A stretch of 64,000 nucleotides of DNA from Charina bottae (Eukaryota; Chordata; Lepidosauria; Squamata; Charinaidae). Positions 1 through 10,904 of the stretch are shown one piece after another. The notes below the pieces were generated by a model. That model searched no databases and was not told the origin of the DNA. It worked only from the letters and a program-made list of their open reading frames with translations. The position numbers and the translations under genes were made by a program. Position 1 is the stretch's first letter. The number at the start of each line of letters is the position of its first letter. The stretch is taken from assembly GCA_023362775.1 (NCBI GenBank), contig JALMGJ010000004.1, positions 33,473,429-33,537,428 of the forward strand. Reading direction: 5' to 3'.

Positions 1-1200
1 GAAGGATTTCAATGAGGAGGGTCCATTTTGGGTAGCTTTAGTGCTTTTTTTTAAATTGTGTTCTTATTTTACTAAAAGGTTGGGGCCTTGGATTATTGGT
101 GAATTATTCTAGTTGGATGATTCTAGTCTTGCATCTTAAAACTGTTATCTGAAACTTGGATTTCCTCCAGACGTTACTTTGGCCTTGGATTTGGTTAGTT
201 TTCCTTGTAAGTTGCTTGAATTACTGTGCTTAACTGACTTTGTTACATTGGACTGCAAGCCTCAGCAAGCTACCTTGTTAGTCTGGAAGCGGAACAAACA
301 GGAAGAGGAAGTGCTAGTCTTCTTCTTTCTGTTCTTGACTGTCCTGAAACTATTCAAGTATCCCTTGAGCTTCGATTATGATAGAATCATAAATTTGGAA
401 GGGACCTTAAAGGGTCAATTAGTTCAACCCTTGTCTGGTACAGGATCCACTAGAGCATCTAAAAAAGATCACCATCCAGCCTCTCTTTGAAGACTTCTAC
501 GTCTCTAATCCTCATTTATATAATACAAAAACATGAATAGTACATTAATGTAGTATCTAGTTAGCCTTAAGAACTATATCCGATTCTAAATATGTACACA
601 GAAAAGTCCATGTAAAGAAGAAAAAATAGTGCAGCCTATTAAAATCATGTTAACTTTCTTTAATTTCAACATAATGATTCAATTCCTAAACAATAAATTA
701 AACACAGACAGTATGGAATCATGTTATCGAGTCTTGCCTGTCCTTCAATGCAAAGCTAATTCAAAGGCTGAGAGTTCTGTTGAGCCAACCTTTATAGGCT
801 AGGTCACAAGTATTCTTCCATTAACACATAATTACCTTTTTCTCAACAGTCGAAGCTCAAAGTTCTTCCTAGACTGAAAGATTCCAGATTTTTTAACATT
901 TAACAAAACATTTAATAAAATTACTGCTATTATTTAGTGATAATATCCAACCAATATGAAATTGCAATAAGTCACACCCATAGTATATAAAACAAAGTTC
1001 CTCCAAATTTATTCTATCTCCAGCATACAGAGGGTGGGGGGCAACCTTTTCAAACTTATTTCTTAACTTAAACATGTATTGGAAAGGAAACAATATTGTG
1101 GAGAACAAAGCTTGGTTGAATCACCTAGAACCACATAAGTAATGTTGTCTCTGAACAGGGTATTCGTTTTTTGAGAGAGAAAGGACAAATCCCATATCCC
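1..1200. other. Unannotated non-coding stretch
   Basis: AT-rich sequence with no recognisable gene or repeat. An open frame of about 100 codons at 179-490 has no domain, signal peptide or family resemblance that I recognise, and its composition is that of the surrounding DNA, so I do not call it a gene. Confidence 0.5.
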
Positions 1201-1213
1201 AATCCATACTATA

Positions 1214-1602
1214 AAGTAAAGGTAAAGGTTCCCCCCACACATTTGTGCAGTCGTGTCCAACTCTAGGGGCCGGTGCTCATCTCTGTTCCTTAGCCGAAGA
1301 GCCAGCACTGTCCAAAGACACTTCCACGGTCATGTGGCCAGCATGACGCACGCGGAACGCTGTTACGGTCATGTGGCTGGCATGACGTATGCGGAACACT
1401 GTTACCATCCCACCAAAGTGGTACCTATTAATCTACTTGCATTTGCATGCTTTCAAATTGCTAGGTTGGCAAGAGCTGGGGCGAGTGCGGGAGCTCACTC
1501 CCTCACGCGGGGCTAGGGATTCGAACCTCCGAACTTGCGATCTTCCGATCGACAAGCTTGGCATCTTACCTGCTGAGCCACCACACCTCTGCTATTGTAT
1601 GT
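1214..1602 (-). mobile_element. Sauria-type SINE (tRNA head, BovB-like tail), full length
   Basis: The element lies on the minus strand. Its tRNA-derived head is at the high-coordinate end, where the complement of gattcgaacct (about 1518-1528) is a Pol III B box and the complement of tgctgagccacca is an A-box-like sequence. The low-coordinate end carries the 3' tail (complement of gtcgtgtccaactct) that resembles BovB LINE 3' ends, and a run of ggtaaa. A 13-bp target-site duplication, aatccatactata, flanks it at 1201-1213 and 1603-1615, which sets the boundaries and shows retrotransposition. The copy is longer than its relatives at 16927 and 57235 because of an internal 39-bp tandem duplication (1328-1366 and 1367-1405). 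Not protein coding. Confidence 0.88.
1328..1405. repeat. 39-bp tandem duplication inside the SINE
   Basis: Two adjacent 39-bp units, each beginning ggtcatgtggc and ending ctgttac, differ at a few positions. The other Sauria-type copies in the window carry a single unit. Confidence 0.85.
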
Positions 1603-1615
1603 AATCCATACTATA

Positions 1616-3535
1616 CAAAAGAGGTTATTTTCAGTCCCAGTGTTCCACAGAACATATCCTGAGTGGATCTGAGGCTGCTATATAGGAAAGTATTTAAAAG
1701 TATACTTGGGCCATATAGGAAAATGCTAGTATGCTTTCTTGAATGTACTGGAACCCAAAATTGAGTTCCGGGATCTGCAGACTGTTTACTGTATTTGTCA
1801 TCTGTGATGACTGCATGATTTGTATTTCAGCATGGATACATCACAGTGGATATATGAAGACTGACTTTCCCAGACAGAATTTGCAAGCAACTAAAAGTTC
1901 TCAGATACATTGGTAAATGTTGATGGTTTGTGAAATAATATATAACTGAATGCTAATGATGCCAAATACATTCTGAAAAAGAGTTGGATTTCTCCATTTG
2001 AAAACATATATTAATGTACACTAACAAAGTAGAAAAAGATACTTGGACATCTATAAAATTCATAGCATAGTTATCACTCGTCCCAACCATTTACTTGAAT
2101 TCTGTCTGCTTTTCCTATGTATAATTGCTTTCTATGGACACAGCTGATAATGGATGAAATAGCTTTCAGTCAGAAACAATAAGGCTGGTAGCCAGCATGA
2201 ATTTGATTAGGGTTTGCTATTACAATGTATTAGCTAAATCAAAGAATAGATTAGGTTGTTTATGAAATAGGATATTAGCATTTGCTTGACTACAACACTG
2301 GTAAAATGTTTTTTTTCCCTCCCATGAAGTATCCTGACGTTTTAAAAGAGAGTCAATAAAACATGTTTATTAAGGTACAATATTGCACTGCAACAATATG
2401 TTAACACCAACAAACTTATGTTTTAGAAATGTGTATCATACTGCAATCTGCTTTAAGCTGTTAAACTATGGATAATTTCACTCAATTTTCCAGTAGGTTT
2501 CTGCCTTGGATAAGTAAATAGTGGGTAATGGCTTGTGTCAAAGTCCTTGTAACACTTCATTAAACACAAAGCATGACAATCTGATCAGATGTCTCTTTTA
2601 TATTTGGGAACTGATTGGTGACTTTGGGAGTCACTCAGCTGCATCAGGTCACATCAGAAGTCTAGTGTTTTCATCTTCCAAAACTTCCCTATGGCAAATG
2701 TTGAACCATAATTTCATGTCCTCACTTTGCAGTCAGCATTTTATATGGTATTGCAAAATGGAGAACAAGAGAAAAAAGTGAAATAACATACAGTACAGGG
2801 CATCAATTGCAAAACCAAATTTTAAAAGCTTACCTTCCCATTGCTGTTCATGCTGAAAATCAGCTTTTACTTCAAACAACAAAAAATTTCAAGTAACAAA
2901 CAATAAGAAATAGAGGGCTGGATTGCTGATAGGCTGATTTAAGCAAATCTAAATCAGGCAAATCCAACTCTAGCTGCAATCAAATCCCCAGTTTTGGACA
3001 CTAAAGCACCATAATAATTGATTGAGTTTAAATGCAACAATCGTAGCCTAGATTGCAGCTTTAAGTTCAAAATCTTCAGTTGACTTCTAGGAATCAAAAT
3101 GCCTTTTAAAAAGGCTTTTAAAAAATGTTAGCAAGATCCCATGGCAGGAAATCAATCTGTTACTTACAGTCCCAAATCAGAAGCCTTTTGTCTAGTGGTT
3201 TAGCAGTTGTAAATAGAGTGATAGCTGAAGCCTGCTGAAGTGCTGAAGAGCTGCTCTCAGACAAGAAACACCGCTATAGTTTTTGCATAGTTCTGCGCAA
3301 CCACCTTCATCGGCCATGAATTTATCCTTGATATATTTCTCACACTGTTCCTTTTCACCTATTGCAGGAATATGTATCAGTATCAGAAGTGGATGACTCT
3401 AGAATGGTACTTCATATGCAGTGCTGGTTCTAGAGCAGCTACCAGCAGTGGGTGCCCATGTTGAACCATGGTACCCCCACCCCCAATGTATTGACAAGGT
3501 ATTGTATACAGACAAGGTATTGATAAACATGATGC
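1616..3535. other. Unannotated non-coding stretch
   Basis: AT-rich single-copy-looking sequence. No gene, tRNA or repeat family that I recognise. Confidence 0.5.
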
Positions 3536-3537
3536 CA

Positions 3538-3563
3538 TTATTATTATTATTATTATTATTATT
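3538..3563. repeat. (ATT)n microsatellite
   Basis: Uninterrupted ATT trinucleotide run, probably the tail of a decayed antisense retroelement because it continues into tttagatttaat and a ccactcca-rich segment. Confidence 0.9.
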
Positions 3564-3586
3564 TAGATTTAATATAGCTGCCCACT

Positions 3587-3642
3587 CCACCATCTTCCTC
3601 CAACACACAATGAACCACCATCTTCCTCCAACACACAATGAA
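3587..3642. repeat. 28-bp perfect tandem duplication
   Basis: Two identical adjacent 28-bp units beginning ccaccatcttcctcc occupy 3587-3614 and 3615-3642. Perfect identity suggests a recent local duplication. Confidence 0.9.
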
Positions 3643-3645
3643 CAT

Positions 3646-4798
3646 ATAAAACAATGACCACATAAAACATAAAATGCAAATTGTAATATAAAACAGTGTT
3701 TTCAATTATAATAAACCTGATATGTTACTTTATATGCCATAATATGGCATTCATGTTTGCACTAAATAAACTATTTTATATTAAGTAATCTTCAGAAATG
3801 TTGAGAAATGCATTGTAATTTGTATTCCCTCTATAATCACATGGGAACTGAAATTCTTAAATTCTTGTTATTTTATTTTTAAATTCAAGCTTTGGATGAG
3901 AATGATTTTGAAAAGTAGAAGTTATTTTTTTTAATGATGATGGTATATGTAGGAACAGTATGCTTAACAGATTTAAAATGGTAAAGATAAAAGAAAAGAT
4001 ACTTCACCAAGGGGAGGGTGGAAGAAATCTAGCGTGTCAGAGAGAAAGATTTACTGTAACCTTTCTCAAAAAGCTATTTTTCATAGGTATGGTTTGGGCT
4101 GGGGTCTTATTTCTTCTTGGCTTAGTCTTGGAAGCAATATTCACATCTGCAGGTCAAAGTGCATGGCATAAAGACCTTTATACCTGTCTCTTCTGAAGAT
4201 AGAACCCAATTTAACCCAATGCAACTATAATTTCTCCCCAACCCCAACCCTTATATCTCCAGTTCATGTTTCTACCCACTCCAGCACTGCTAGCAAAGTA
4301 ATACCGGAAGGAGATATAATGAAGGCCCTGGTTTTCCACACTACACAGTTCCCAATTTCTGAAGGCACCCAGTTTTAAATCCACAAGTATTTTCTCCATC
4401 GCTTATTTGATCAACCACTATACCAACAAAAAGCTACATGATTTTCTGACCAAAGCATAATAAATCCCAGCTACCTCCTGCAACCCTTCCTAAAGAACAG
4501 GACACATAAATACTGTTGTGTTTTGCAAAAGGAAATGGTACCTGTTTCATTTAGCTGAGAAGGGAAGTGTTTAATGACTACAGGAAGCTTTTTGATTTTA
4601 GGTCTGAAGCAAAAAAGAAGAAGAAAAATGATTTAGTTTATATAAAGAACTAGTAAAATATCTCAACAATATCTCATCAGGTGTTCAAATATTTTATAGT
4701 TGAAATCTTCATGCTATGTAAGGCTCTTCAACCAAACTGTAATATCATGAAGGAAAGGATGCAACTCATGCCTAAAAAGGAATGAATAACAACAACAT
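3646..4798. other. Unannotated non-coding stretch
   Basis: No recognised gene or repeat. The short open frames at 3960-4196 and 4211-4399 resemble no known family. Confidence 0.45.
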
Positions 4799-4811
4799 AA
4801 ACACACAAAAT

Positions 4812-5120
4812 CAAAAACCAGTCTATACTCCAGGAAATAAAGCCAGACTGCTCACTTGAGGGAGTGATATTAAAGACAAAACTGAAGTACTTTGGCCACA
4901 TAATGAGAAGACAGGATACCCTGGAGAAGATGCTGATGCTAGGGAAAGTGGAAGGCAAAAGGAGAGGGGCCGATCAAGGGCAAGATGGATAGATGATATT
5001 CTGGAGGTGATGGACTCAACCGTGGGGGAACTGGGGGTGGCGACGGCCGACAGGAAGCTCTGGCGTGGGCTCATCCATGAAGTCACGAAGAGTCGGAAGC
5101 AACTGAACGAATAAACAACA
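4812..5120 (+). mobile_element. 5'-truncated BovB (RTE) LINE 3' end, lineage B
   Basis: Sense-strand fragment encoding the extreme C-terminus of BovB ORF2 (DCSLEG, LKYFGHIMRR, DTLEKMLMLGK, then WRGL/VHEVTKSRK-like residues), followed by the short BovB 3' end aacgaataaacaaca. The reading frame is broken by a one-base loss near 4963. A 13-bp target-site duplication aaacacacaaaat lies at 4799-4811 and 5121-5133. Only about 0.3 kb of an element normally about 3 kb is present, which is typical 5' truncation during target-primed reverse transcription. The protein matches the 53078 copy better than those at 11004 and 46848, so it belongs to the second BovB lineage of this window. Confidence 0.9.
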
Positions 5121-5468
5121 AAACACACAAAATGCCAGCAAATCTTAAGGAGACTGAGACTGTAGTTAAGTAAGACTGGTGGCAACTCAACTATTTTTGC
5201 ACAGTTCACTATTAGATGAATTAATCACCTGACTCTGAAGTAGACAGAAATATTTATGCAGAGGTGCTGGAGCTAAAACTATTAGAGTCCGAACCTTCCC
5301 AATCTGCTATAAAGTAAAGGAAGGGGGGGAAAGGAAAAGGATGATGATTATTTATTTTTCCAACACTTACAGTCATATATTGATGTATACAATAAGATAA
5401 AGCTCAACAGGGACTGTTTTCTTATCATTGTTGCCTACATAATACCAAAAAAGAATGAAGCTGTAATC
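5121..5468. other. Unannotated non-coding stretch
   Basis: About 350 bp with no recognised feature, apart from the right-hand BovB target duplication at its start. Confidence 0.5.
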
Positions 5469-5476
5469 TACTATGG

Positions 5477-5860
5477 CAGAGCTTTCCAAAGTGCCGCCGC
5501 TGGCGACACACCCGGCGGCGGTGGCGGCGACACGTGCACGCACGGCGACGGCGCGGGGGTGTGTGCGGCGGCGCGCGCGCACGGCGGTGGCGTGGGGGGG
5601 TGGGGGGCGGCACGCACGGCGGTGGCGCAGGGGGGCGGGCGGCAGCGCGGGGGCGGGCAGCAGCGCGGGGGCAGGCGGCGGCGTGGGGGGCGGGCGGCGG
5701 CGCAGGGGGCGGGCGGCGGCGCGGGGGGCGGGCGGCCGCGCGTGCGCACATGGCGGCCGCCGTGCACGTGTGCGCCGCCACTTCTGGGTGGTGTGGCGAC
5801 ACACCACGCTGTGTGTGGCGACACACTTTTGTGTCGCGACACACAGTTTGGAAAGCTCTG
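5477..5860. mobile_element. Non-autonomous hAT-type element, GC-rich (family 1)
   Basis: Inverted termini read cagagctttccaaa at the left and tttggaaagctctg at the right. An exact 8-bp target-site duplication, tactatgg, flanks the element at 5469-5476 and 5861-5868; 8-bp duplications and CAG...CTG ends are hallmarks of hAT transposons. There is no transposase. The interior is extremely GC-rich and built from degenerate GGC/GGGGGCGGGC units. The many long proline-, arginine- or glycine-rich open frames crossing it on both strands result from this composition, not from genes. A relative with the same termini lies at 27121-27413. Confidence 0.9.
5560..5745 (+). repeat. GC-rich degenerate tandem array, G-quadruplex prone
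   Basis: Imperfect units of roughly 18-20 bp of the type ggggcgggcggcggcgc repeat across the middle of the hAT element. G-runs on the plus strand are spaced closely enough to allow G-quadruplex formation; that is inference from sequence only. Confidence 0.7.
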
Positions 5861-6394
5861 TACTATGGAAATGGAAAAAGCTGGCATAGACCTTTTGGAA
5901 GTGTTTAAATAATAGTGTCCAGTCCTTATTGGTAGGCAAACTATGATATGCTCAGAGGTTTTTTTTCCCAATAATGGCTAACATGAAACTAGGAAGGGAG
6001 AAAAGGGGGCTAAGTAAGTGAAGTTTGAGGTGGCAGTTAGGATAAGGGCTTCTATTACATATTGTCCTGCTTATTAAATGTCTTCCCTAAAAGGTGCTTG
6101 GAGCTCACATTGCTATTTTTTGTTATGCCATAAAGCTGTTCCTCTTCCAGGTACTTTGGATTTCAACAGATTAAATAGCTAAACAAAGCTCCAAACCAAT
6201 ATCCACTTTTCCACAGCCATCTCTTATGGGATTAGAGGCAGAGATGTAAACTCACAGGAGAAATCCAACACATTACATCTCCCATTTTCTCCTGCCAACT
6301 TAAAAATTTGGTATTTTCTAAGGCTGAAGAAACACTACAGACAATTCCAGGTGGGTGCTATGCCAGTTTAAGATAGTATTTTGTAAACAACAGT

Positions 6395-6785
6395 TACATA
6401 CCATTCATAAGAGACAATAGAAAAGCCAGAAGACCAGAACACCTCCTTGCCAGCAATCAACAACCAGATAGGCAAAGATTAACACCAAGAATAGCACCAG
6501 AGGAGCAATCAAACAACACAATAGACCCTAATCAAGGAACTATTAACTCAGTCAATCAACCAAGCAGCAAACAACAACCCAATCAAGGAACTACCAAGGA
6601 GAGTACAACACCCTCACCAACACAAACAGGACAAGCCAGGGTATATAAACAGAGAGCAAGTCCCACTCCCTTTTCGCACTGAAGGTGTTGCCTAGCCTGG
6701 CAATGAAATGTCTGCAAGAAAACAACAAGGCTCAGAGAGCACCAAGGACTCCATAGTCAGCAACTTCCAAGCATGTTCAACTCCC
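6395..6785 (+). mobile_element. Penelope-like element terminal fragment (second PLE family)
   Basis: A CAA-rich leader (for example atcaaggaactaccaagg), then ccagggtatataaac, then a hammerhead-ribozyme-like motif and aagctcagagagcacc-type sequence. I recognise this arrangement from Penelope-like retroelement terminal regions in squamates. No RT or endonuclease frame remains here. The boundaries are approximate because I could not find a target-site duplication. It differs in sequence from the 42.1-kb and 59.3-kb Penelope copies, so it represents another family. Confidence 0.6.
6671..6721 (+). ncRNA. Hammerhead-ribozyme-like motif (degenerate)
   Basis: Core box CTGAAGG at 6679-6685 (hammerhead consensus CUGANGA, last base mutated) is followed by one unpaired T, then stem II gttgcc/ggcaat with loop tagcct, then GAAATGTC at 6705-6712 supplying GAAA, a 2-bp stem III and a GUC cleavage triplet. 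Stem I can form between ttttcgca (6671-6678) and tgcaagaaa (6713-6721). The A9-to-G change in the core probably inactivates this copy. Activity is not shown by the sequence. Confidence 0.6.
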
Positions 6786-8896
6786 ATAAATTTCATCAAT
6801 GACAGTGCTGGCTGTAGAATTCTGGAGCTTGAAGTCCACATGCCTGGAAATTGCTAAGGTTGAGAATCTGCTCCAAAAGCCAGCATTTTCACATTGTTGT
6901 CAGTATTTGAGAGCTGAATCATCTTTTTTATCATTTCACACTAGTTTTTCTGAAACCAAAGCAAAACTGTTTGTTTTTCTACAGCTATCAAACCCCGGCT
7001 GCAAAATTCCAGATGATCACCAGATGGCACCCAAGACATATAAAAAACTCTAGCACTTTGTTTCCATCTAGTGGTTATCTGGATTTCTGTAACCCAGATC
7101 TGGTCACTCTAGCTTTGTAGAGCTTAGGGACAGTTCATTTTCTCCTTTTCTTATGGCTTTAAATTCCAACATTCTGTTCCTGATCAATGTCAGGTATTAT
7201 CAGAATATAGTTCCATGTTTCCCAAATTCCAGCTGCAATGGTAGCCCATAATCTTGATTAGAAATATTGGTAGAAGTATTGGAAAAAGCACTTAGTTGAA
7301 AAATGTTCACCTACTCTCTTTTGCCTTCAGAACTTCCAAAAAGATTGAAAACACATTAGGAAATATAGTTTTGCAACCATATAGCAAACTCTCAATTTTG
7401 TTGTGCTTTTGCAAATAACCAAACAAATGTACATAATGTGGGGTCAGGTGCACTAGCAATTTATTTTATTTCTGTTGTATTTGGAGAGGGGGATGAGAGG
7501 ATTTTTGTTGCTCCTGGATCTGTAATAATTCAGGGAGTAGGTCACTGTTTGCAGGACTTTTTTGGCACTTCCCTATTGGTGAGCTGGAAGTGAGCCCTAA
7601 TTGTCTGCTAGCTTTCCCTGTATTTTTTCAGCATATTGAGGTTGGCAGAAGATGAATTCTAGTCAGCTTTTGGCTGTTCTGGAGGAGTGGGGAATAGAAA
7701 GGAGACATGGGAGAATTAGACAGAAACTGGAATGGGAGGGCTGGGCACTTAAAGGATCCTAAAACTTCCTTGACTTTCTACCATGCCCCCAAAGTAATAG
7801 TGGGAATTTAAACCTTGGTTGGTTTAAGTAAATTCCTCCCATTGCAAGTACTGAGTGGGATTTTTATTTGTTTAAAAAGCTGTCCATTTGCAACTGGCAA
7901 GTCTTCTTTTAAAATTTTCATATTTGTAAGTGTTGGTCTGCCTATTTGTTTTAATTGACTGGACTATAATTGAATGGAAGTGTTTATCTGTTTCATATTT
8001 TTCTCTCACTCTTTTGCTTGTTCTAATTAGTTTTGTATTTATTGTCTTTTTATTCTTTTGTAGTCATCCAAGACCACTTTGGTTACTGGTACATTTGAAA
8101 CATAATAGATTAACATGAAAACCAGCCTTTTTCTTTCATATGTGAATGACTATTGAACATTTCATCAGCATGAAGAACATTGTTGAGAACAGGGAAGGAA
8201 CCTAAAAAGAAAAAAGAAAAATCACCCCAAGTGGAACTCAAAACATTCAGGTTCCCCTAGAAACTACTATTAAAATGGTGAGATGTGTCTCAAGTTGGCT
8301 CAAGTTTCCTCCTTTATGTAGAGGCACAAACTAGGAGGTCAGGAAGATACTAGGACACACCCAAACTGCTCTAATGTTTCCTGTTTCTGCAACAGTATGA
8401 AACACAAGGTGTCCTTTTTTAAGCTTCATGCAGGATTTCAGAGAGACAATCAGTGGACATCCTCATTTGAGATCGCAAAGTGGTATGGATTAAAAGCCAT
8501 AAAGGTTTTATAAATGACATGCAAACATACAAACTGATCTGGGGGGATGGGGTGACCAAACCATATATTTTGTACATGTATATTATGTTTGTAAAGGACA
8601 TTATGAATACAGAGTAGAATACAAGGTTTTGAAAGGTTTATAAGCAGGCTGTTGAAGGGGTCTAAAGATAAATAGATTACTCAGGACAACATGGTTCAGA
8701 CAACTATACTGAAAGTCTTGACAAAAATGGGTTTTAAGGCTGCCTCAGTCAACAAAAGACTAGTTCACACATGCATGTACAGTATGTCTTTTTGTTGCTC
8801 AGTATTTGGGAAATGCCAACCAGATGTATGAGCTGACTTCCAAAGCTTATAAAGGAGATGATCAAAAAGTTCAGTCTATGAGCACAAACCTTATGT
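6786..8896. other. Mostly unannotated stretch
   Basis: No gene recognised. One block at 7018-7135 is related to sequence at 31495-31600 and is listed separately. The remainder is AT-rich with no family that I recognise. Confidence 0.45.
7018..7135 (+). repeat. Dispersed repeat block of unknown class
   Basis: Contains ctttgtttccatctagtgg, then a tggatt-rich spacer, then cagatctggt and a tgtagag motif. The same ordered motifs occur at 31495-31600, and a shorter piece (ctttgctgtcatctagcgg) occurs at 46830-46849. It may be part of a LINE or ancient DNA transposon; I cannot assign it. Confidence 0.5.
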
Positions 8897-8904
8897 ATAA
8901 TCGA

Positions 8905-9307
8905 TAGGCTGACACTCCCGTTTTTTAAGCATTTTTCAACTGTCCCATCGTTTTGATAAAAATCTCAATTTTGTCCCGTTTTTTAAACTCGGCGGGAATG
9001 GTGCAGAAGGAAGCCAGAGCTGCCAATTGGAAGCTGCCTGGAAGAGGAAGCCCTCCCACCTATCAGCGTGTGGCAAAGGAGGGCGGGGTTTGCAGGTGGG
9101 AGCCAATCGTGCAGACTGGGGGGCAGGGTTTGCAGGCAGGAGCCAATCACACAGACCGGGGGCGGGGTTTGCAGGCAGGAGCCAATCGCACGGACCAGGG
9201 GGCATGGACCCCTGTCTTTTTCATGAATACAGAATATTACATAAGACCCCGTCCCGTTTTGCCATCCCAATGTCACATTTTTGTCTCAAGGAAATATGGT
9301 CAGCCTA
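8905..9307. mobile_element. Non-autonomous hAT-type element (family 2) with promoter-like repeats
   Basis: Left end taggctgaca and right end tatggtcagccta form imperfect terminal inverted repeats. Near-identical 8-bp target duplications, ataatcga (8897-8904) and ataatcaa (9308-9315), support a hAT origin. Repeated gtcccgttttttaa-type segments lie just inside both ends. The same family occurs inverted at 25365-25851. No transposase is encoded. The interior holds three tandem 39-40-bp units with CCAAT and GC-box motifs. Open frames across it are compositional. Confidence 0.88.
9081..9200 (+). repeat. Tandem 39-40-bp repeat, three units, CCAAT and GC boxes
   Basis: Units start at 9081, 9121 and 9160. 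Each reads approximately gggcggggtttgcagg, then gggagccaatc. Each contains a GC box (Sp/KLF-type site) and CCAAT (NF-Y-type site). The reverse complement of this unit forms the array at 36363-36476 in another hAT family. Confidence 0.85.
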
Positions 9308-9315
9308 ATAATCAA

Positions 9316-10341
9316 GCATTTGGTTTTACAATGATAGAGGGATAAAATCACACAAGATTTATTCTTCAGTTTTCCTTGATAAGTTGTTACATTTAACAGT
9401 CATCCACATATACATGTGGGAGGCTGGTGAGTTTTAAAGAAAAGGCGTTTAAATTTGATTTTCTTTTAAATCACTCTTTAACAAAGTACTAAAAAAACAA
9501 ATGACCACAACAATGATCTCTAGCCCTTACCAGCTGGTATTTTATTGTACGGATTCTGAGGTTTATGAATCTGGAAAACTAAGTGAGCATTCTATCTTGT
9601 TTTCACAAAATGTTAAATATCATCAGCTTGACAGATTTTTAACAATTCTTTTAAGCTAGTTAACTGATAACATGCACATGTTCAAAAGCTGTTCATTAGA
9701 TTTAGAAAAAGTATCATTCTGGCAGATAAGAGTAACAAATAAATGAACATTTATTTTGGAAATAAGTGTAATTCATTTGTGAGGAATGGAATGAAAGGTT
9801 TTCCATATTTTCAAAATGCTTTGGTCTCCATACAAAAATTGGAATTTGGCAAAGTTAAGTTTCAAAATTGTATAAATAGATGCTGAATGTTAGATTGTTA
9901 TCATTTAAATGCAAATATCATTTGAAGTGGCCTGATACTCACAAATCAAGGCTCATTCAAAATTCATTAGTGGTGTGAGATATTTCTTCATGAAACTATC
10001 CCACAGCACTATACAGTTGAATACAGGATGTATTCATACACTTTAATTGTGTGTTTATTGCCAACCCAGCCTTTATTCCCAGCCCACTGATGATTGGTGG
10101 AAAGAATTACACAACTAAGTTTACCATGGCAATCTTCTAGTTAGATGTTTGTCACAGTTGTATGGGGTCCACCATGAGCACCATAGGTAACCCTAGTAGA
10201 AGGAGTGACTGACACTGTGCCCTTAGAAATGTTTTGAGTCCATTTAATTTCTAATAATTATCTGTTTTTTCTGAATGCAGACAGCGGAATGAATGGAACA
10301 TAAAACCTCCTGAATTTAAATTAGAAAATTACATAGAAGCT
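9316..10341. other. Unannotated non-coding stretch
   Basis: AT-rich sequence with no recognisable gene or repeat. Confidence 0.5.
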
Positions 10342-10343
10342 AA

Positions 10344-10410
10344 GATGATAGAGATAGATAGATGATAGAGATAGACAGACAGACAGACAGACGATAGATA
10401 GGTAGATAGA
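10344..10410. repeat. (GATA)n/(GACA)n microsatellite
   Basis: Interrupted GATA and GACA tetranucleotides. GATA/GACA arrays are the class of simple repeat known as Bkm in snakes; this is a short dispersed example. Confidence 0.9.
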
Positions 10411-10900
10411 ATATGTTTTCATCTAATATATTCAGGACTGAGATAAAACTGGCACGTGTGAATATTTAAAGGGAGAAATATTGGGCCACTTGGAAGGGTT
10501 ACTTACAATTAGTATAGTATTTGTAATTTTTATCAAGTGAGGTACCTAATAATCAAGACCAGCTCCAAAGGGGTCTACTGTTGTGGCATTTCCCAGGACC
10601 CCAGCCCCAGTGAAAAATCCACACCATGATGCTATATTTTACACTCTTAGAGTAGTATATCCAAGACAGCTGGAAACAACCTCAATGTACATGTCCCACC
10701 ATTCCTAGATTAGCAGGAACCATAGTGAGGAGGGAACATGAGGACCTTGAAATCTGGGCAATAATAGTTGGCATACAAATCCCGCTTTTCATTGCCCATG
10801 AATTAAAAGTGCTTAAAACTAGGATACTCCATGGTCAAGATTTATCTCTATTGTCAAGATTTATCCAAACATCAAAATTTACTCTTTAGCCATGTCCCTT
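10411..10900. other. Unannotated non-coding stretch
   Basis: No recognised gene or repeat between the microsatellite and the L2-like LINE remnant. Confidence 0.45.
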
Positions 10901-10904
10901 ACCC

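Noticed and set aside
5373..5971. Several overlapping open frames of 117-188 codons on both strands
   Set aside because: They cross the GC-rich hAT core, are Pro/Arg/Ala- or Gly-rich in all frames, and start or end in flanking AT-rich DNA. Compositional artefacts.
9081..9200. Regular repeat units resembling a CRISPR array
   Set aside because: Only three head-to-tail units with no unique spacers, inside a eukaryotic transposon. Not a CRISPR.
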